Source of the DNA: Ferruginibacter sp.
GTDB taxonomy: Bacteria; Bacteroidota; Bacteroidia; Chitinophagales; Chitinophagaceae
DNA length: 64,000 nt
Reading direction: 5' to 3'
Assembly: GCA_013141115.1 (NCBI GenBank)
Contig: JABFRP010000002.1
Location: forward strand, 310,001-374,000
This document shows, one piece after another, positions 19,301 through 27,987 of this stretch. The position numbers and the translations under genes are program-made. Position 1 is the stretch's first letter; each line of letters opens with the position of its first letter. The notes under the pieces are model-generated. The model was not told where the DNA came from. It did not search any database and saw nothing but the letters and a program-made list of their open reading frames with translations.

Positions 19301-22300
19301 TTAATGTGGTTAAACAAACAGTACAACCCGGAGAAAAAATTCAATACACTATCAGCACTGGTTTTGAAAACATCTGGCTCGTACATTCTTTATCTAAAAT
19401 GAATAACCAGTCTGTTACTACTTATCAAAGCATAACAAAAAATAAATCTGCGTCATTTGTGGAATCTGCGGGAGAACAAGACCGTGGCGGTATGGCCATC
19501 AGTTACGCATTTGTACAACACAACCGCACTTACAAAGGCAGCGAAAATTTTTATATCCCCTGGAGTAATAAAGAATTAAATATTACTTACGCTACCTTCC
19601 GTGATAAATTATTGCCCGGCGCTACAGAAAAATGGACCGTAAAAATTACCGGTAACAAAGGAGAAAAAGTAGCCGCAGAAATGTTAGCAGGCATGTATGA
19701 TGCATCACTTGACCAGTTTAAACCGCACAACTGGTATAAGCCAAATATCTGGCCTTACTTCTACAATTCAGTAAGCTGGACGGAGAATGGTTTTGAAAAA
19801 GTAGAATCCGATGAATATAGCAAAGTGGAAGAAGGTTATGCGGAAGCAATTGAAAAAACTTATGACCGCTTAGGGATGTATAGAACAAATAATGAAGAAG
19901 AACCTTTGTGGTGGTTAAATCCTTTAGAGTATTATAATTACAAAAGTCTCTCCCGAGGAGAAGGAGTTTTTTTTAGTGCCGCAGCACCTCCTCCACCGGG
20001 AAGAGGTGTGAGAGATGACCAGATAATATCAACTAAAATGGCGGCAGCAGAAAAGAAGGAAGTTGTTCAACTGAAATACACTGCGCCGGAAATTGTAAAA
20101 GATGAAGATAAAATGGGTGATTTTAATACTAAAAACGAGCAGTCATCAATTAATAACGATGCCGTTCAAATCCGCAAAAATTTCAACGAAACGGCTTTCT
20201 TCTTCCCGGATCTTAAAACAGATACTGAAGGCAATATCAGTTTTGAATTTACCATTCCAGAAGCATTAACCAAATGGAAACTGATGACGCTGGCACATAC
20301 CAAAGATCTGGCCAGCGGCTACAGCGAAAGAACGGTAGTAACACAAAAGCCATTAATGGTACAACCCAATGCCCCACGCTTTTTACGGGAAGGGGATGCG
20401 ATGGAATTCAGCGCTAAAATTGTAAACCTCAGCGATAGCGAAGTAACCGGCACCGCACAATTAGAATTATTGGATGCCGCTACCAACAAACCGGTGGATG
20501 GCTGGTTTAAAAATGTTTTTCCCAACCAATATTTTACTATTGCTGCCGGGCAAAGCTTTGCTATAAAATTCCCGATGGAAGTGCCGTTCAACTTTAACTC
20601 GGCAATGACTTATCGCATAATAGCAAAAACAACCAATGCAAGTGATGGCGAAGAAATGGCACTGCCTGTTTTAACCAATCGCATGCTGGTTACAGAATCA
20701 ATGCCGCTGAATGTTCGCAACACTACAAGTAAAACATTTAAGTTTGATAAATTATTAAACAGCGGCAGCAGCACTACCCTTTTCAACCATGCGCTTACGG
20801 TAGAATATACCAGCAACCCGGCCTGGTATGCAGTACAGGCTTTGCCTTATTTAATGGAATACCCTTACGAATGTGCCGAGCAAACCTTTAACCGTTATTA
20901 TGCTAATGCTTTGGCAACCTATATCAGCAATAGCATGCCAAAAATTAAAACGGTATTTGAAAAATGGAAAACCATTGATACTGCGGCGTTGCAAAGTAAT
21001 TTAGAAAAAAATCAAGAATTAAAATCGGCTTTGCTGGAAGAAACACCATGGGTATTGGCTGCACAAAACGAGAACCAGCAAAAGAAAAATATAGCGTTGT
21101 TGTTTGATATGGTAAAGATGAGCAGCGAAATGAATAAAGCATTTAACAAACTAAAAGAAATGCAGAGCAGCAATGGCGGTTTTGTTTGGTTTAAAGGTGG
21201 CCCCGATGATCGTTACATTACCCAATATATCATCACCGGCATTGGCCATTTACGCAAACTAAATGCACTTACCGGCGACTATTACGAAAAAATAAAACCC
21301 ATAGTTGATAAAGGCATTATTTATCTCGATAAAAAAATAAAAGAAGATTACGATTATTTAATTCGTTATAAAACTAAATTAAGCAATAACAATTTAAGCA
21401 GTACGCAAATTCAGTATTTATATATGCGTAGTTTCTTTCCTGAATATAAAATTGCAGATGCATCAGCCACAGCGTATAATTATTACAAAGGGCAGTCGCA
21501 AAAATATTGGTTAAGCAACAGTAAATACATGCAGGCCATGATAGCATTAGCATTGCACCGCAGTAAAGATGTTGTTATACCAAAAGCTATCATCAAATCT
21601 TTAAAAGAAAATGCCATCAACAAAGAAGAGATGGGCATGTACTGGAAAGAATGGACCACCGGTGGCTATTACTGGCACCAGGCACCCATAGAAAGCCAGG
21701 CCATGATGATAGAGGCGTTTAGTGATATTGATAAAAACAATAGCACTGTTGATGATCTTAAAACCTGGTTGCTAAAACAAAAACAAACACAAAACTGGAA
21801 AACCACCAAAGCCACCGCCGAAGCTTGTTATGCATTATTGTTAGGTGGTAGCAACTGGTTAGCCGAAGAAAAAGAAGTAGTGATTAATTTAGGCAGCACA
21901 ACCATTAAAAGCGCAGATGATGCCACACAAGCCGGTACCGGTTATTTCAAAAAAACAATAACAGCCGAAAAAGTAAAACCAGAGATGGGCAATATTTCAG
22001 TAACCCTAAACTCCTCAACTACTCCGCAGGATGCTGTGCATAAACCCCTAAACTCTTCAACCACAAGCTGGGGCTCCGTTTACTGGCAATATTTTGAAGA
22101 TTTAGATAAGATCACTTCTGCCGAAACACCATTAAAATTGAAGAAGCAATTATTTATTGAAAGAAATAGCGACAAAGGCCCTGTGCTGGAAGCATTAGCA
22201 GATGGAGCGGCATTAAAAGTAGGTGATAAAGTAAAAGTGCGTATCGAATTAAAAGTAGACAGGGATATGGAATATGTACATATGAAAGATATGAGGGCCG

Positions 22301-22548
22301 CTTGTATGGAACCCGTGAATGTGATCAGTCAATATAAATACCAGGGCGGTTTGGGTTATTACGAAAGCACAAAAGATGCTAGTACCAATTTCTTTTTTGG
22401 TTGGTTAAATCGTGGTACTTATGTTTTTGAATACCCAATGTTTGTTACACATGCTGGCAATTTTAGCAATGGCATTAGCACCATACAATGTATGTATGCA
22501 CCGGAGTTTACAAGTCATAGTGAGGGCATCAGGGTGAGTGTGGAATAA
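16363..22548 (+). CDS. Alpha-2-macroglobulin family protein
   Basis: Very large (2061 residues) exported protein. Signal peptide (about 1-20); MG2-type domains ('SFLFTDRSIYRPGQTLYFKG', near 585); an A2M core domain ('ETAFFFPDLKTDTEGNISFEF', near 1275); the thioester motif CxEQ as 'YECAEQTFNRYY' with Cys1504; then an alpha/alpha-toroid region. Bacterial A2Ms trap proteases in the periplasm and protect the cell envelope, often paired with PBP1C, whose gene is about 16 kb upstream. Odd feature: at least four stretches read like dispersed DNA repeats translated in frame ('GNWELGIRNWD', 'LSGVEGSLGKGSSVVE', 'SLSRGEGVFFSAAAPPPPGR', 'NSSTTPQDAVHKPLNSSTT'). The ORF nevertheless stays open. Confidence 0.9.
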   Translation: MFLKRILLVLFTCLAFTTMAQTTNNYLPNWKKAEAFEKKGLTKSALAEVMVIYNLAIKENNDAQQIKSCMYQIKYRNMVEEDSHENNIFFVDTLIAKAKAPAKNILQSMQAEMFWQYLQNNRWKFYDRTKLKEEKSKDITTWSIDKVHNVIGKLYKASLQNDAVLKTSKLDAFAPIIIKGENTRQLRPTLYDFLAHRALAYFVTDENQLTKPAYEFKINDSKAFAPVNEFVNASFKTKDTASLQHKAILLLQDILKFHIADAKPDALIDADLIRLTFINQYAVVEGKEKLHEATLKAIEDKYADNAAAAQASYLRAQIYYTRGQQFAANTQTEHQYEIKRARELCEAVAKKFPKSEGGINCQNLIGNILQPTLNIETEKVNTINDPFRTLVNYKNVPKVYFRIIRTSREEIKKIDRRDYDKIWKDYVAMKSVKTWSIALPDPQDHQQHATEIKVDGLGTGVYFILASLDEKFSLDQNILAKQTIYVSNISYIHNNSNEYYVLHRDNGLPLPNTQVQVWDTKYNYETGNNNEIKAEKYTTDKNGMFKMKDSKDYRNILLQLKKDTDELFMDDNEGYNTYNSVEPTETKPQSFLFTDRSIYRPGQTLYFKGIVIKKNNGTKQTAVLPNYKTKIILRNANYQKAAELTVTTNEYGSYKGSFKLPEGVLNGNFSLFDSATNAQQNFSVEEYKRPKFFTEIEKPKGTYRLNDSIKITGTAKAYAGNNIDGAKVKYRVLRKVQYPIWWDWGYFKRGGFGRNEQTEITNGEAVTDAKGEFNITFKALPDESVDKKSQPIFYYEVSADVTDINGETRSGTTSVAVAYQMLQLNIDMPEKIIADSLKQLTIRSTNLNDIFEKANVNVTIIKVKSPTKIYRERYWDMPDQFTMSKNEYSSFFPYDVYKDEDQMSKWPLGDKALDKTDSTKEQGNWELGIRNWDAGWYKIIATTKDKYGEEVKAEKYIQVLSGVEGSLGKGSSVVENPVNINVVKQTVQPGEKIQYTISTGFENIWLVHSLSKMNNQSVTTYQSITKNKSASFVESAGEQDRGGMAISYAFVQHNRTYKGSENFYIPWSNKELNITYATFRDKLLPGATEKWTVKITGNKGEKVAAEMLAGMYDASLDQFKPHNWYKPNIWPYFYNSVSWTENGFEKVESDEYSKVEEGYAEAIEKTYDRLGMYRTNNEEEPLWWLNPLEYYNYKSLSRGEGVFFSAAAPPPPGRGVRDDQIISTKMAAAEKKEVVQLKYTAPEIVKDEDKMGDFNTKNEQSSINNDAVQIRKNFNETAFFFPDLKTDTEGNISFEFTIPEALTKWKLMTLAHTKDLASGYSERTVVTQKPLMVQPNAPRFLREGDAMEFSAKIVNLSDSEVTGTAQLELLDAATNKPVDGWFKNVFPNQYFTIAAGQSFAIKFPMEVPFNFNSAMTYRIIAKTTNASDGEEMALPVLTNRMLVTESMPLNVRNTTSKTFKFDKLLNSGSSTTLFNHALTVEYTSNPAWYAVQALPYLMEYPYECAEQTFNRYYANALATYISNSMPKIKTVFEKWKTIDTAALQSNLEKNQELKSALLEETPWVLAAQNENQQKKNIALLFDMVKMSSEMNKAFNKLKEMQSSNGGFVWFKGGPDDRYITQYIITGIGHLRKLNALTGDYYEKIKPIVDKGIIYLDKKIKEDYDYLIRYKTKLSNNNLSSTQIQYLYMRSFFPEYKIADASATAYNYYKGQSQKYWLSNSKYMQAMIALALHRSKDVVIPKAIIKSLKENAINKEEMGMYWKEWTTGGYYWHQAPIESQAMMIEAFSDIDKNNSTVDDLKTWLLKQKQTQNWKTTKATAEACYALLLGGSNWLAEEKEVVINLGSTTIKSADDATQAGTGYFKKTITAEKVKPEMGNISVTLNSSTTPQDAVHKPLNSSTTSWGSVYWQYFEDLDKITSAETPLKLKKQLFIERNSDKGPVLEALADGAALKVGDKVKVRIELKVDRDMEYVHMKDMRAACMEPVNVISQYKYQGGLGYYESTKDASTNFFFGWLNRGTYVFEYPMFVTHAGNFSNGISTIQCMYAPEFTSHSEGIRVSVE
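19129..19160 (+). repeat. Short tandem repeat inside the macroglobulin gene
   Basis: Four near-copies of ggaattggga / ggaattagga in a row, translated in frame. This is typical intergenic filler, not macroglobulin coding sequence. Confidence 0.6.
19237..19292 (+). repeat. Dispersed repeat pair inside the macroglobulin gene
   Basis: Contains cctgagcggagtcgaaggg and gtcgagcgtagtcgag, both related to the intergenic copy at 16147-16165. Read in frame without a stop. Confidence 0.65.
19947..20014 (+). repeat. Palindromic repeat inside the macroglobulin gene
   Basis: The ends tctctcccgaggagaag and ccgggaagaggtgtgagaga can pair, a form seen in other intergenic Bacteroidota repeats (compare 45.7 and 48.3 kb). 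Encodes an in-frame Gly/Pro/Ala-rich linker. Confidence 0.55.
22009..22072 (+). repeat. Direct repeat inside the macroglobulin gene
   Basis: The sequence ccctaaactcctcaacta recurs after about 40 bp as ccctaaactcttcaacca, giving the duplicated peptide 'LNSSTT'. In frame and near the C-terminal part of the protein. Confidence 0.6.
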
Positions 22549-22573
22549 TTTTTTATTACACCAATTAGAACTA

Positions 22574-22630
22574 ATTACACGAATTGATTTATTTCAATTC
22601 GTGTTTTTGTTTTAAAACAATTCGTGTAAT
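22574..22630. repeat. Short inverted repeat, possible relic of a GxxExxY-type element
   Basis: attacacgaattg at 22574-22586 and caattcgtgtaat at 22618-22630 are perfect reverse complements (13 bp), with a further caattcgtg at 22595. The flank ttattacaccaattagaacta resembles the GxxExxY arms at 12454. There is no gene between them. Confidence 0.55.
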
Positions 22631-22656
22631 TTGTGCCAACAGAAAATTATTGAACC

Positions 22657-23055
22657 ATGGCTGACGAGCAAAACTATTCCATTTCCCTCCGTTTTAGAAA
22701 AATGGAAAACCTGCACATTGTTTTTTGGTTATTAAAAGATATTAGTTGGTGCATGGTATGGCGGCCTTTGGGCATTGCAATGACGATTCCCACATTGGCC
22801 ATCGCCATCTGGATAGCATTTAAAAACAAAGGTTTTGTAAGTGAAGTTTGCCACAACTTTGCCATCGTATTCTGGATAAGTGCCAACAGCCTTTGGATGA
22901 TCAGCGAATTTTTTGCCTTTGATGAAACCGTTATTCTATTTGGTTTAACTGGTAAGCAAACAGCCATGATCCCTTTTTGTATTGGCCTGCTTTTTTTAAT
23001 TTATTATTATTTGATCTGGCGGCCAAGACATAGAAATGTAGTGGAAACGATGTGA
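22657..23055 (+). CDS. Unrecognised four-pass membrane protein
   Basis: 132 residues. I do not recognise a named family. Hydrophobic segments at about 20-36, 38-58, 66-90 and 98-120 predict four membrane passes, and the N-terminus is polar. Notable residues are 'LLKDISWCMVWRP' and 'WISANSLWMISEFF', tryptophan-rich with acidic residues inside the membrane part. It may be transcribed with the macroglobulin gene but lies after a palindromic repeat; function unknown. Confidence 0.6.
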   Translation: MADEQNYSISLRFRKMENLHIVFWLLKDISWCMVWRPLGIAMTIPTLAIAIWIAFKNKGFVSEVCHNFAIVFWISANSLWMISEFFAFDETVILFGLTGKQTAMIPFCIGLLFLIYYYLIWRPRHRNVVETM

Positions 23056-23218
23056 TTTTTTTGATACCAACTTTAGTTTTTTATGGCATCATCGTTGCGT
23101 CGCACTCTTGTAAATTAAATTTTTACTGAGCTTTTATTAAAGCGATTACTAAACTACGATTTAGTTATTTTGAAAGCGATATCTTTCAGTATCTGACCAA
23201 TACTAAAACCGACTGTTT

Positions 23219-24898
23219 ATGAAACAAATTTTCTTGCAATTTTTTGCTGCAATTTTTATGTACAGTTGCACCAGTGATAAACCTGCAGCTATATCCGGGT
23301 TATTAAATGAACAAAATTTAGCCTCGCAATTTTTTACCATAAACACCGAAGCAGATACCACACTGCTTACAAAAAGCGGTTGCATAATAAATATCCCAAA
23401 GGGCGCCATTACCAGCAGCAGCCAAAATATAAAACTTGAAATAAAAGAAGCATTAAGCAATACTGATATAGTAATGGCAGGGTTAAGTACTATGAGTGGT
23501 GGCCAGGCATTAAGCAGTGGTGGTATGGTGTATTTTAATGCCGCTGAAGGTTATACTATAGAAATAAAAAAACAAATTGAAGTATTGGTGCCCACAAAAA
23601 ATTATAACAGGGATATGCAGGTTTTTAAAGGTGATACCGTTAATGGAAAAATAGACTGGAAAGCTCCTGAAGCATTACCGCAAGATTCTACTACTGATAA
23701 AGTGGATGCTGGGAAGGCACTGTTTTTAAATAATTGTGCAAGTTGCCATAAAGTTGATAAAGATTTTACTGGACCTGCTTTGTATGGCATTACAGATAGA
23801 TTACCTTGGGAGTGGGTGTACGCTTTCTCCAAGCATAATTCTGAATTTTTTAAATGGAATGACTGTATTGAAGGTGAAGGTTCATTTTTAGAAAGAATTA
23901 ATGATTCAACAAAGCTGAGACAAGCGAAAGAACATGGACACATCTTAAGTGAAGGTGAAAGAGCATGCATATATCATCAATGTCAAAAACGTAAATATGG
24001 CTCAGAGATGACATCTTTTCCTATGCTAGAAGAAGGTGATATGAAAAATATTTATTCCTATGTAAAAAGTGAAAGCGATAAACGACCTGAATTAAAAGAC
24101 AAATTTGCAAAAAATTGCTGCGATAGTTGTGTGGATTATATAGAGGCAAGCCTTGGTTTATTAGCTCAAAAAGAAAAGTTAAAAGAAGGCAATGGACAAT
24201 TTTTTAACTTAAACAGGATAATTACAGTTCCTGTGCAGGATACTACCATTTATGAAGAGGATACTACTTCTACTACGCTTTATAACAAAATAACTCCTAC
24301 TTCAGTACAAGCAACTTTCTATACCATCAATATAAAAACTGTTGGCTGGTATAATATTGATATTTTAATGAAGAACTACAATGATTGTATGGAAAGTGAA
24401 TTATTTGTAAGGCTTCAAGGAAATTATAATCTTGACGTAAACATTAATTTAATAATTCCACAGTACAAGGCCTTTGTAGAAGGTGGAAAATTAAAAGACA
24501 GTACACAATACGGCTTTGATGAAAACGATGGTAAAATAATGTTACCGCAAAATGCCAAAGCATACATTATTGCTTTTGCTGAAAAAGACGATAAACTCAT
24601 TTTTGCAAAAAGAGAATTTAATACCCAAACCAAACAAACTGTTGAACTGCTGTTTACCGAAATAAGTAAAAAGCAATTAAAATCTGAAATTTCTAGCCTC
24701 AAACTGGACAATGTAGATGCAGAAGTAAAAGACAGTAAAAATGCAGCGGAAATAAGAGCGGTTGATAAAAAAATAAATGCAGCAGACAAGATAAAACCCA
24801 AAAATTGCAATTGTGATTTTTTAATGCCTTCAAAAGCTTCTACAGATTCTACGTATGAGACATTATTCAAAATTGGAGATTCTACAGCCATAGATTAA
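23219..24898 (+). CDS. Lipoprotein cytochrome c with unusual flanking domains
   Basis: 559 residues. Lipoprotein signal with a lipobox near 'FMYSC'. Residues about 50-140 form a ZU5-like beta domain common in Bacteroidota surface proteins ('TLLTKSGCIINIPKGAI'). A single-heme cytochrome c domain follows, with 'NCASCHKVD' (Cys173, Cys176, His177), 'TGPALYGITDR' and a likely Met ligand in 'MTSFPML'. The rest (about 300-559) is unrecognised and Lys/Asp-rich. The heme domain carries an insertion with extra Cys/His ('ERACIYHQCQKRKYG') between CxxCH and the Met. Envelope electron carrier is the likely role; partner unknown. Confidence 0.75.
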   Translation: MKQIFLQFFAAIFMYSCTSDKPAAISGLLNEQNLASQFFTINTEADTTLLTKSGCIINIPKGAITSSSQNIKLEIKEALSNTDIVMAGLSTMSGGQALSSGGMVYFNAAEGYTIEIKKQIEVLVPTKNYNRDMQVFKGDTVNGKIDWKAPEALPQDSTTDKVDAGKALFLNNCASCHKVDKDFTGPALYGITDRLPWEWVYAFSKHNSEFFKWNDCIEGEGSFLERINDSTKLRQAKEHGHILSEGERACIYHQCQKRKYGSEMTSFPMLEEGDMKNIYSYVKSESDKRPELKDKFAKNCCDSCVDYIEASLGLLAQKEKLKEGNGQFFNLNRIITVPVQDTTIYEEDTTSTTLYNKITPTSVQATFYTINIKTVGWYNIDILMKNYNDCMESELFVRLQGNYNLDVNINLIIPQYKAFVEGGKLKDSTQYGFDENDGKIMLPQNAKAYIIAFAEKDDKLIFAKREFNTQTKQTVELLFTEISKKQLKSEISSLKLDNVDAEVKDSKNAAEIRAVDKKINAADKIKPKNCNCDFLMPSKASTDSTYETLFKIGDSTAID

Positions 24899-24935
24899 CA
24901 GCGATAATGTTACTAACTGCCTGCCCTTACAATAA

Positions 24936-24958
24936 AAAGCCCTATATAAAGAGGCTTT
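24936..24958 (+). terminator. Weak terminator-like hairpin
   Basis: Stem aaagcc / ggcttt (6 bp) around an 11-nt AT-rich loop after the cytochrome gene. It lacks a clear T-run, so it is only a weak candidate. Confidence 0.3.
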
Positions 24959-24989
24959 GATTTCACTTTTCTGTCTATGCTTCAAATCG

Positions 24990-24997
24990 TATCTTTG
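24990..24997 (+). promoter_or_regulatory. Candidate -7 promoter box upstream of aspS
   Basis: TATCTTTG matches TAnnTTTG, 33 bp before the aspS ATG. A -33 TTG is not evident at the normal distance. Confidence 0.5.
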
Positions 24998-25030
24998 CCG
25001 CCAATTCATAATTAATAATTATAATCGATA

Positions 25031-26875
25031 ATGTACAGAACTCACACCTGTGGCGAATTAAGGCTAACCGATACAACCAAAACCGTAACCCTTGCCGGAT
25101 GGGTACAAACTGTTCGTAAGTTCGGCAGTATCACTTTTGTGGACTTAAGAGACCGCTACGGCATTACCCAATTATTATTTTCCGAAGCATTAAATGCCGA
25201 CCTGGATGCTAACCCGCTGGGCAGAGAATTTGTGTTACAGGTGAACGGCACCGTAAACGAACGCAGCAGCAAAAATGCCAATATACCTACCGGCGAAATT
25301 GAGCTACTGGTAGCTTCATTTAAAATTTTAAATAAATCTGCAGTTCCTCCATTTTCTATACAGGATGATACTGATGGTGGTGATGAGTTGAGAATGAAAT
25401 ATCGTTATTTAGATTTACGTAGAAATATTGTAAAGAAAAATTTAGAGCTTCGTTACGCCGTTGGCCGCAGTACCAGGAATTATTTGCACGAAAATAATTT
25501 CATGGATATTGAAACACCTTTCTTAATTAAAAGCACTCCCGAAGGTGCAAGAGATTTTGTGGTGCCGAGCAGAATGAATAGCGGACAGTTTTATGCCTTA
25601 CCACAATCACCACAAACTTTTAAACAATTATTAATGGTAAGTGGTTACGACCGTTACTACCAAATTGTAAAATGTTTCCGTGATGAAGATCTGCGTGCCG
25701 ACAGGCAACCCGAGTTTACACAAATAGATTGCGAAATGTGTTTTGTGGAGCAGGAAGATATTTTGAATATGTTTGAAGGATTGGTAAAACGCATTTTTAA
25801 AGATGTAAAAAACATCGACTATACCGAAGCCGTGCAGCGCATGACCTGGGAAGAAGCCATGTGGAATTATGGTAACGATAAACCAGATATCCGTTTTGAT
25901 ATTTCGATCTGTAACTTAAAATTTCCTGCACATACTTTTCCTACTAAAGAAAGCCAATCAGCATTAATTGATGGCGTAAGCTTTGGCGTATTTGATGATG
26001 CAGAAACTGTGGTTGCGATAGCAATACCCGGTTGCAGCGAATACACCCGCAAACAAACGGATGAATTAACTGAATGGGTTAAGCGCCCTCAAATTGGTAT
26101 GAAGGGATTGGTATTTATTAAATGTAATGCCGATGGAACTTTTAAAAGCAGCGTAGATAAATTTTATAATGAAGAAAAATTAAAAGCCATTGCTGCTGCT
26201 GCCAATGCAAAAGCAGGTGATCTTATTTTAATTTTAGCTGGCGCAGAAGAAAAAACAAGAAAATCGATAAGCGACCTGAGAATGTTTATGGCTGATAAAC
26301 TGGGCATGCGAAAAAAAGACGAATTCAAATTACTGTGGGTATTAGACTTCCCGTTATTTGAATTTGCCTTGGAAGACCAGGACGGCGGTGGCGCCGGCCG
26401 TTGGGTGGCAAGGCATCATCCGTTTACAAGCCCCAAACCTTCGGATGTTGATATCATGATAAACAATAGCCCCAAGGTGGAAAACCTTGATAAATATTTG
26501 GAACATCCTTATGCAAGCATTAAAGCCAATGCTTATGATATGGTATTAAATGGCAATGAAATTGGTGGCGGTTCTATCCGTATTTTTCAAAGAGAACTGC
26601 AGGAAAAAATGTTTGCCGCATTAGGTATGGATGCCGAAGAGCAACAACATAAATTTGGATTTTTATTAGGAGCATTTGAATATGGTGCACCGCCGCATGG
26701 TGGTTTGGCATTTGGTTTCGACAGGTTGTGTGCAATTTTAGGCGGCAGCGAAAGCATCCGTGATTTTATTGCCTTTCCTAAAAACAACAGTGGCCGTGAT
26801 GTAATGATTGATGCACCAAGTACCATTGATGCAAAGCAGTTTGAAGAGTTGCAGATAAAGCTGGATTTGAAGTGA
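25031..26875 (+). CDS. aspS: Aspartate--tRNA ligase
   Basis: 614 residues, the usual length for the bacterial AspRS with an inserted GAD domain. N-terminal OB anticodon-binding domain ('[20 protein letters not shown]'), class II motif 2 ('[19 protein letters not shown]') and motif 3 ('[15 protein letters not shown]'), with the GAD insertion at about 290-420. It charges tRNA-Asp with aspartate in the cytoplasm. A strong terminator follows 79 bp after the stop codon. No other gene appears to share the transcript. Confidence 0.96.
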   Translation: MYRTHTCGELRLTDTTKTVTLAGWVQTVRKFGSITFVDLRDRYGITQLLFSEALNADLDANPLGREFVLQVNGTVNERSSKNANIPTGEIELLVASFKILNKSAVPPFSIQDDTDGGDELRMKYRYLDLRRNIVKKNLELRYAVGRSTRNYLHENNFMDIETPFLIKSTPEGARDFVVPSRMNSGQFYALPQSPQTFKQLLMVSGYDRYYQIVKCFRDEDLRADRQPEFTQIDCEMCFVEQEDILNMFEGLVKRIFKDVKNIDYTEAVQRMTWEEAMWNYGNDKPDIRFDISICNLKFPAHTFPTKESQSALIDGVSFGVFDDAETVVAIAIPGCSEYTRKQTDELTEWVKRPQIGMKGLVFIKCNADGTFKSSVDKFYNEEKLKAIAAAANAKAGDLILILAGAEEKTRKSISDLRMFMADKLGMRKKDEFKLLWVLDFPLFEFALEDQDGGGAGRWVARHHPFTSPKPSDVDIMINNSPKVENLDKYLEHPYASIKANAYDMVLNGNEIGGGSIRIFQRELQEKMFAALGMDAEEQQHKFGFLLGAFEYGAPPHGGLAFGFDRLCAILGGSESIRDFIAFPKNNSGRDVMIDAPSTIDAKQFEELQIKLDLK

Positions 26876-26880
26876 TAGAA

Positions 26881-26925
26881 CACAGATAACGCTGATTGGA
26901 CTGATTGATACTGATTTTTATTACA
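26881..26925. repeat. Dispersed intergenic repeat fragment
   Basis: The text acacagataacgctgattgg...actgattgatactgattttt is an internally repetitive 'ctgatt' sequence of the same style as the cacagatta/cacggatt arms at 308-413. It lies between the aspS stop and its terminator. Confidence 0.4.
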
Positions 26926-26953
26926 GCGAAGAATTAAATAATAATTATATTAG

Positions 26954-26985
26954 AAGCCTGGTAGCAATTGCTGCCAGGCTTTTTC
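26954..26985 (+). terminator. Intrinsic terminator downstream of aspS
   Basis: 12-bp stem (aagcctggtagc / gctgccaggctt, one G-U pair), AATT loop, then a short T-run. It lies inside the 5' extension of the next ORF, which shows that ORF's TTG start at 26968 is not used. Confidence 0.85.
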
Positions 26986-27000
26986 TTTAAACAAATTCAG

Positions 27001-27930
27001 ATGATACCAGATTACCAAACATTAATGTTGCCTTTGTTGAAGTTTATTAACGATGAGAAAATTCATAATACTCAAGAGATAATTAATCATCTTGCTAAAG
27101 TATTTAATTTAACGAAAGAAGAATTAAATGAGTTTGTACCCAGTGGGCAACAAAAAATTTTCGCTAATAGAATTAGTTGGGCAAAGTCTCACTTAAAAAT
27201 GTCTGGTGCCATTGAAAATATGACAAAAGGAAATATTAAAATAACTGATAAAGGCAAACTCATACTTGCAGAAAATCCTCAGCAAATAAATATAAAATAT
27301 TTAATGTCGTTTTTCCCTGATTATGGAGAAAGGGTAAGGAGTTTTCGTTTTAAGAAAAAAGATGATTCCGAAGATACAATTGTAAAAGATGAGAAGGAAG
27401 CAGATATTAATGAAACCCCAGAAGAACAAATTGAAAGTGGTTATCAAAAAATACGTGAGACTTTAGAGCAAGAACTTTTATCAAAATTAAAAACTGTTGA
27501 CCCTTATTTCTTCGAAAGAATTGTAGTTGAACTTTTAGTAAAAATGGGTTACGGTGGTTCGATACAAGATGCAGGCAGAGCCATTGGCAAAGCTGGTGAC
27601 GAAGGAATTGATGGCATAATAAAAGAAGATAAACTTGGGCTTGATGTAATTTATATTCAGGCTAAGCGATGGGAAGGCGTTGTAGGCAGACCAGAAGTAC
27701 AAAAATTTGTGGGAGCTTTAGCAGGACAAAGAGCTAAAAAAGGCGTATTTATTACTACATCAAACTTTACCAAAGAAGCAACCCAATATGCTATGCAAAT
27801 GGATACCAAAATTGTTTTGATTGATGGTGAAAAATTAGCGCAATACATGATCGATTATAACCTTGGTGTGTCTGTTCAAAACACCTACGAAATAAAGAAA
27901 ATAGATTCGGACTATTTTGAAGAAGAATAA
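27001..27930 (+). CDS. mrr: Mrr-type restriction endonuclease
   Basis: The ORF track starts at a TTG inside the aspS terminator; the ATG at 27001 is preferred, giving 309 residues. The N-terminal winged-helix Mrr_N-like domain (about 1-100) starts with 'MIPDYQTLMLPLLKFINDEK'. The C-terminal PD-(D/E)xK catalytic domain has Asp204 in 'GDEGIDGII' and 'QAK' at 220-222 in 'IYIQAKRW', the Mrr pattern. Mrr enzymes cut modified (methylated) DNA and act as stand-alone type IV restriction. No methyltransferase is nearby, which fits type IV. Probable defence gene between housekeeping genes. Confidence 0.9.
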   Translation: MIPDYQTLMLPLLKFINDEKIHNTQEIINHLAKVFNLTKEELNEFVPSGQQKIFANRISWAKSHLKMSGAIENMTKGNIKITDKGKLILAENPQQINIKYLMSFFPDYGERVRSFRFKKKDDSEDTIVKDEKEADINETPEEQIESGYQKIRETLEQELLSKLKTVDPYFFERIVVELLVKMGYGGSIQDAGRAIGKAGDEGIDGIIKEDKLGLDVIYIQAKRWEGVVGRPEVQKFVGALAGQRAKKGVFITTSNFTKEATQYAMQMDTKIVLIDGEKLAQYMIDYNLGVSVQNTYEIKKIDSDYFEEE

Positions 27931-27987
27931 TTTCAAATTGCCTTAACACAATTCTTCCTATCTTTTCATTCGTAAAAAACCTTAACA

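Noticed and set aside
26968-27000. TTG start of the Mrr ORF
   Set aside because: The codon lies in the loop and right arm of the aspS terminator hairpin.
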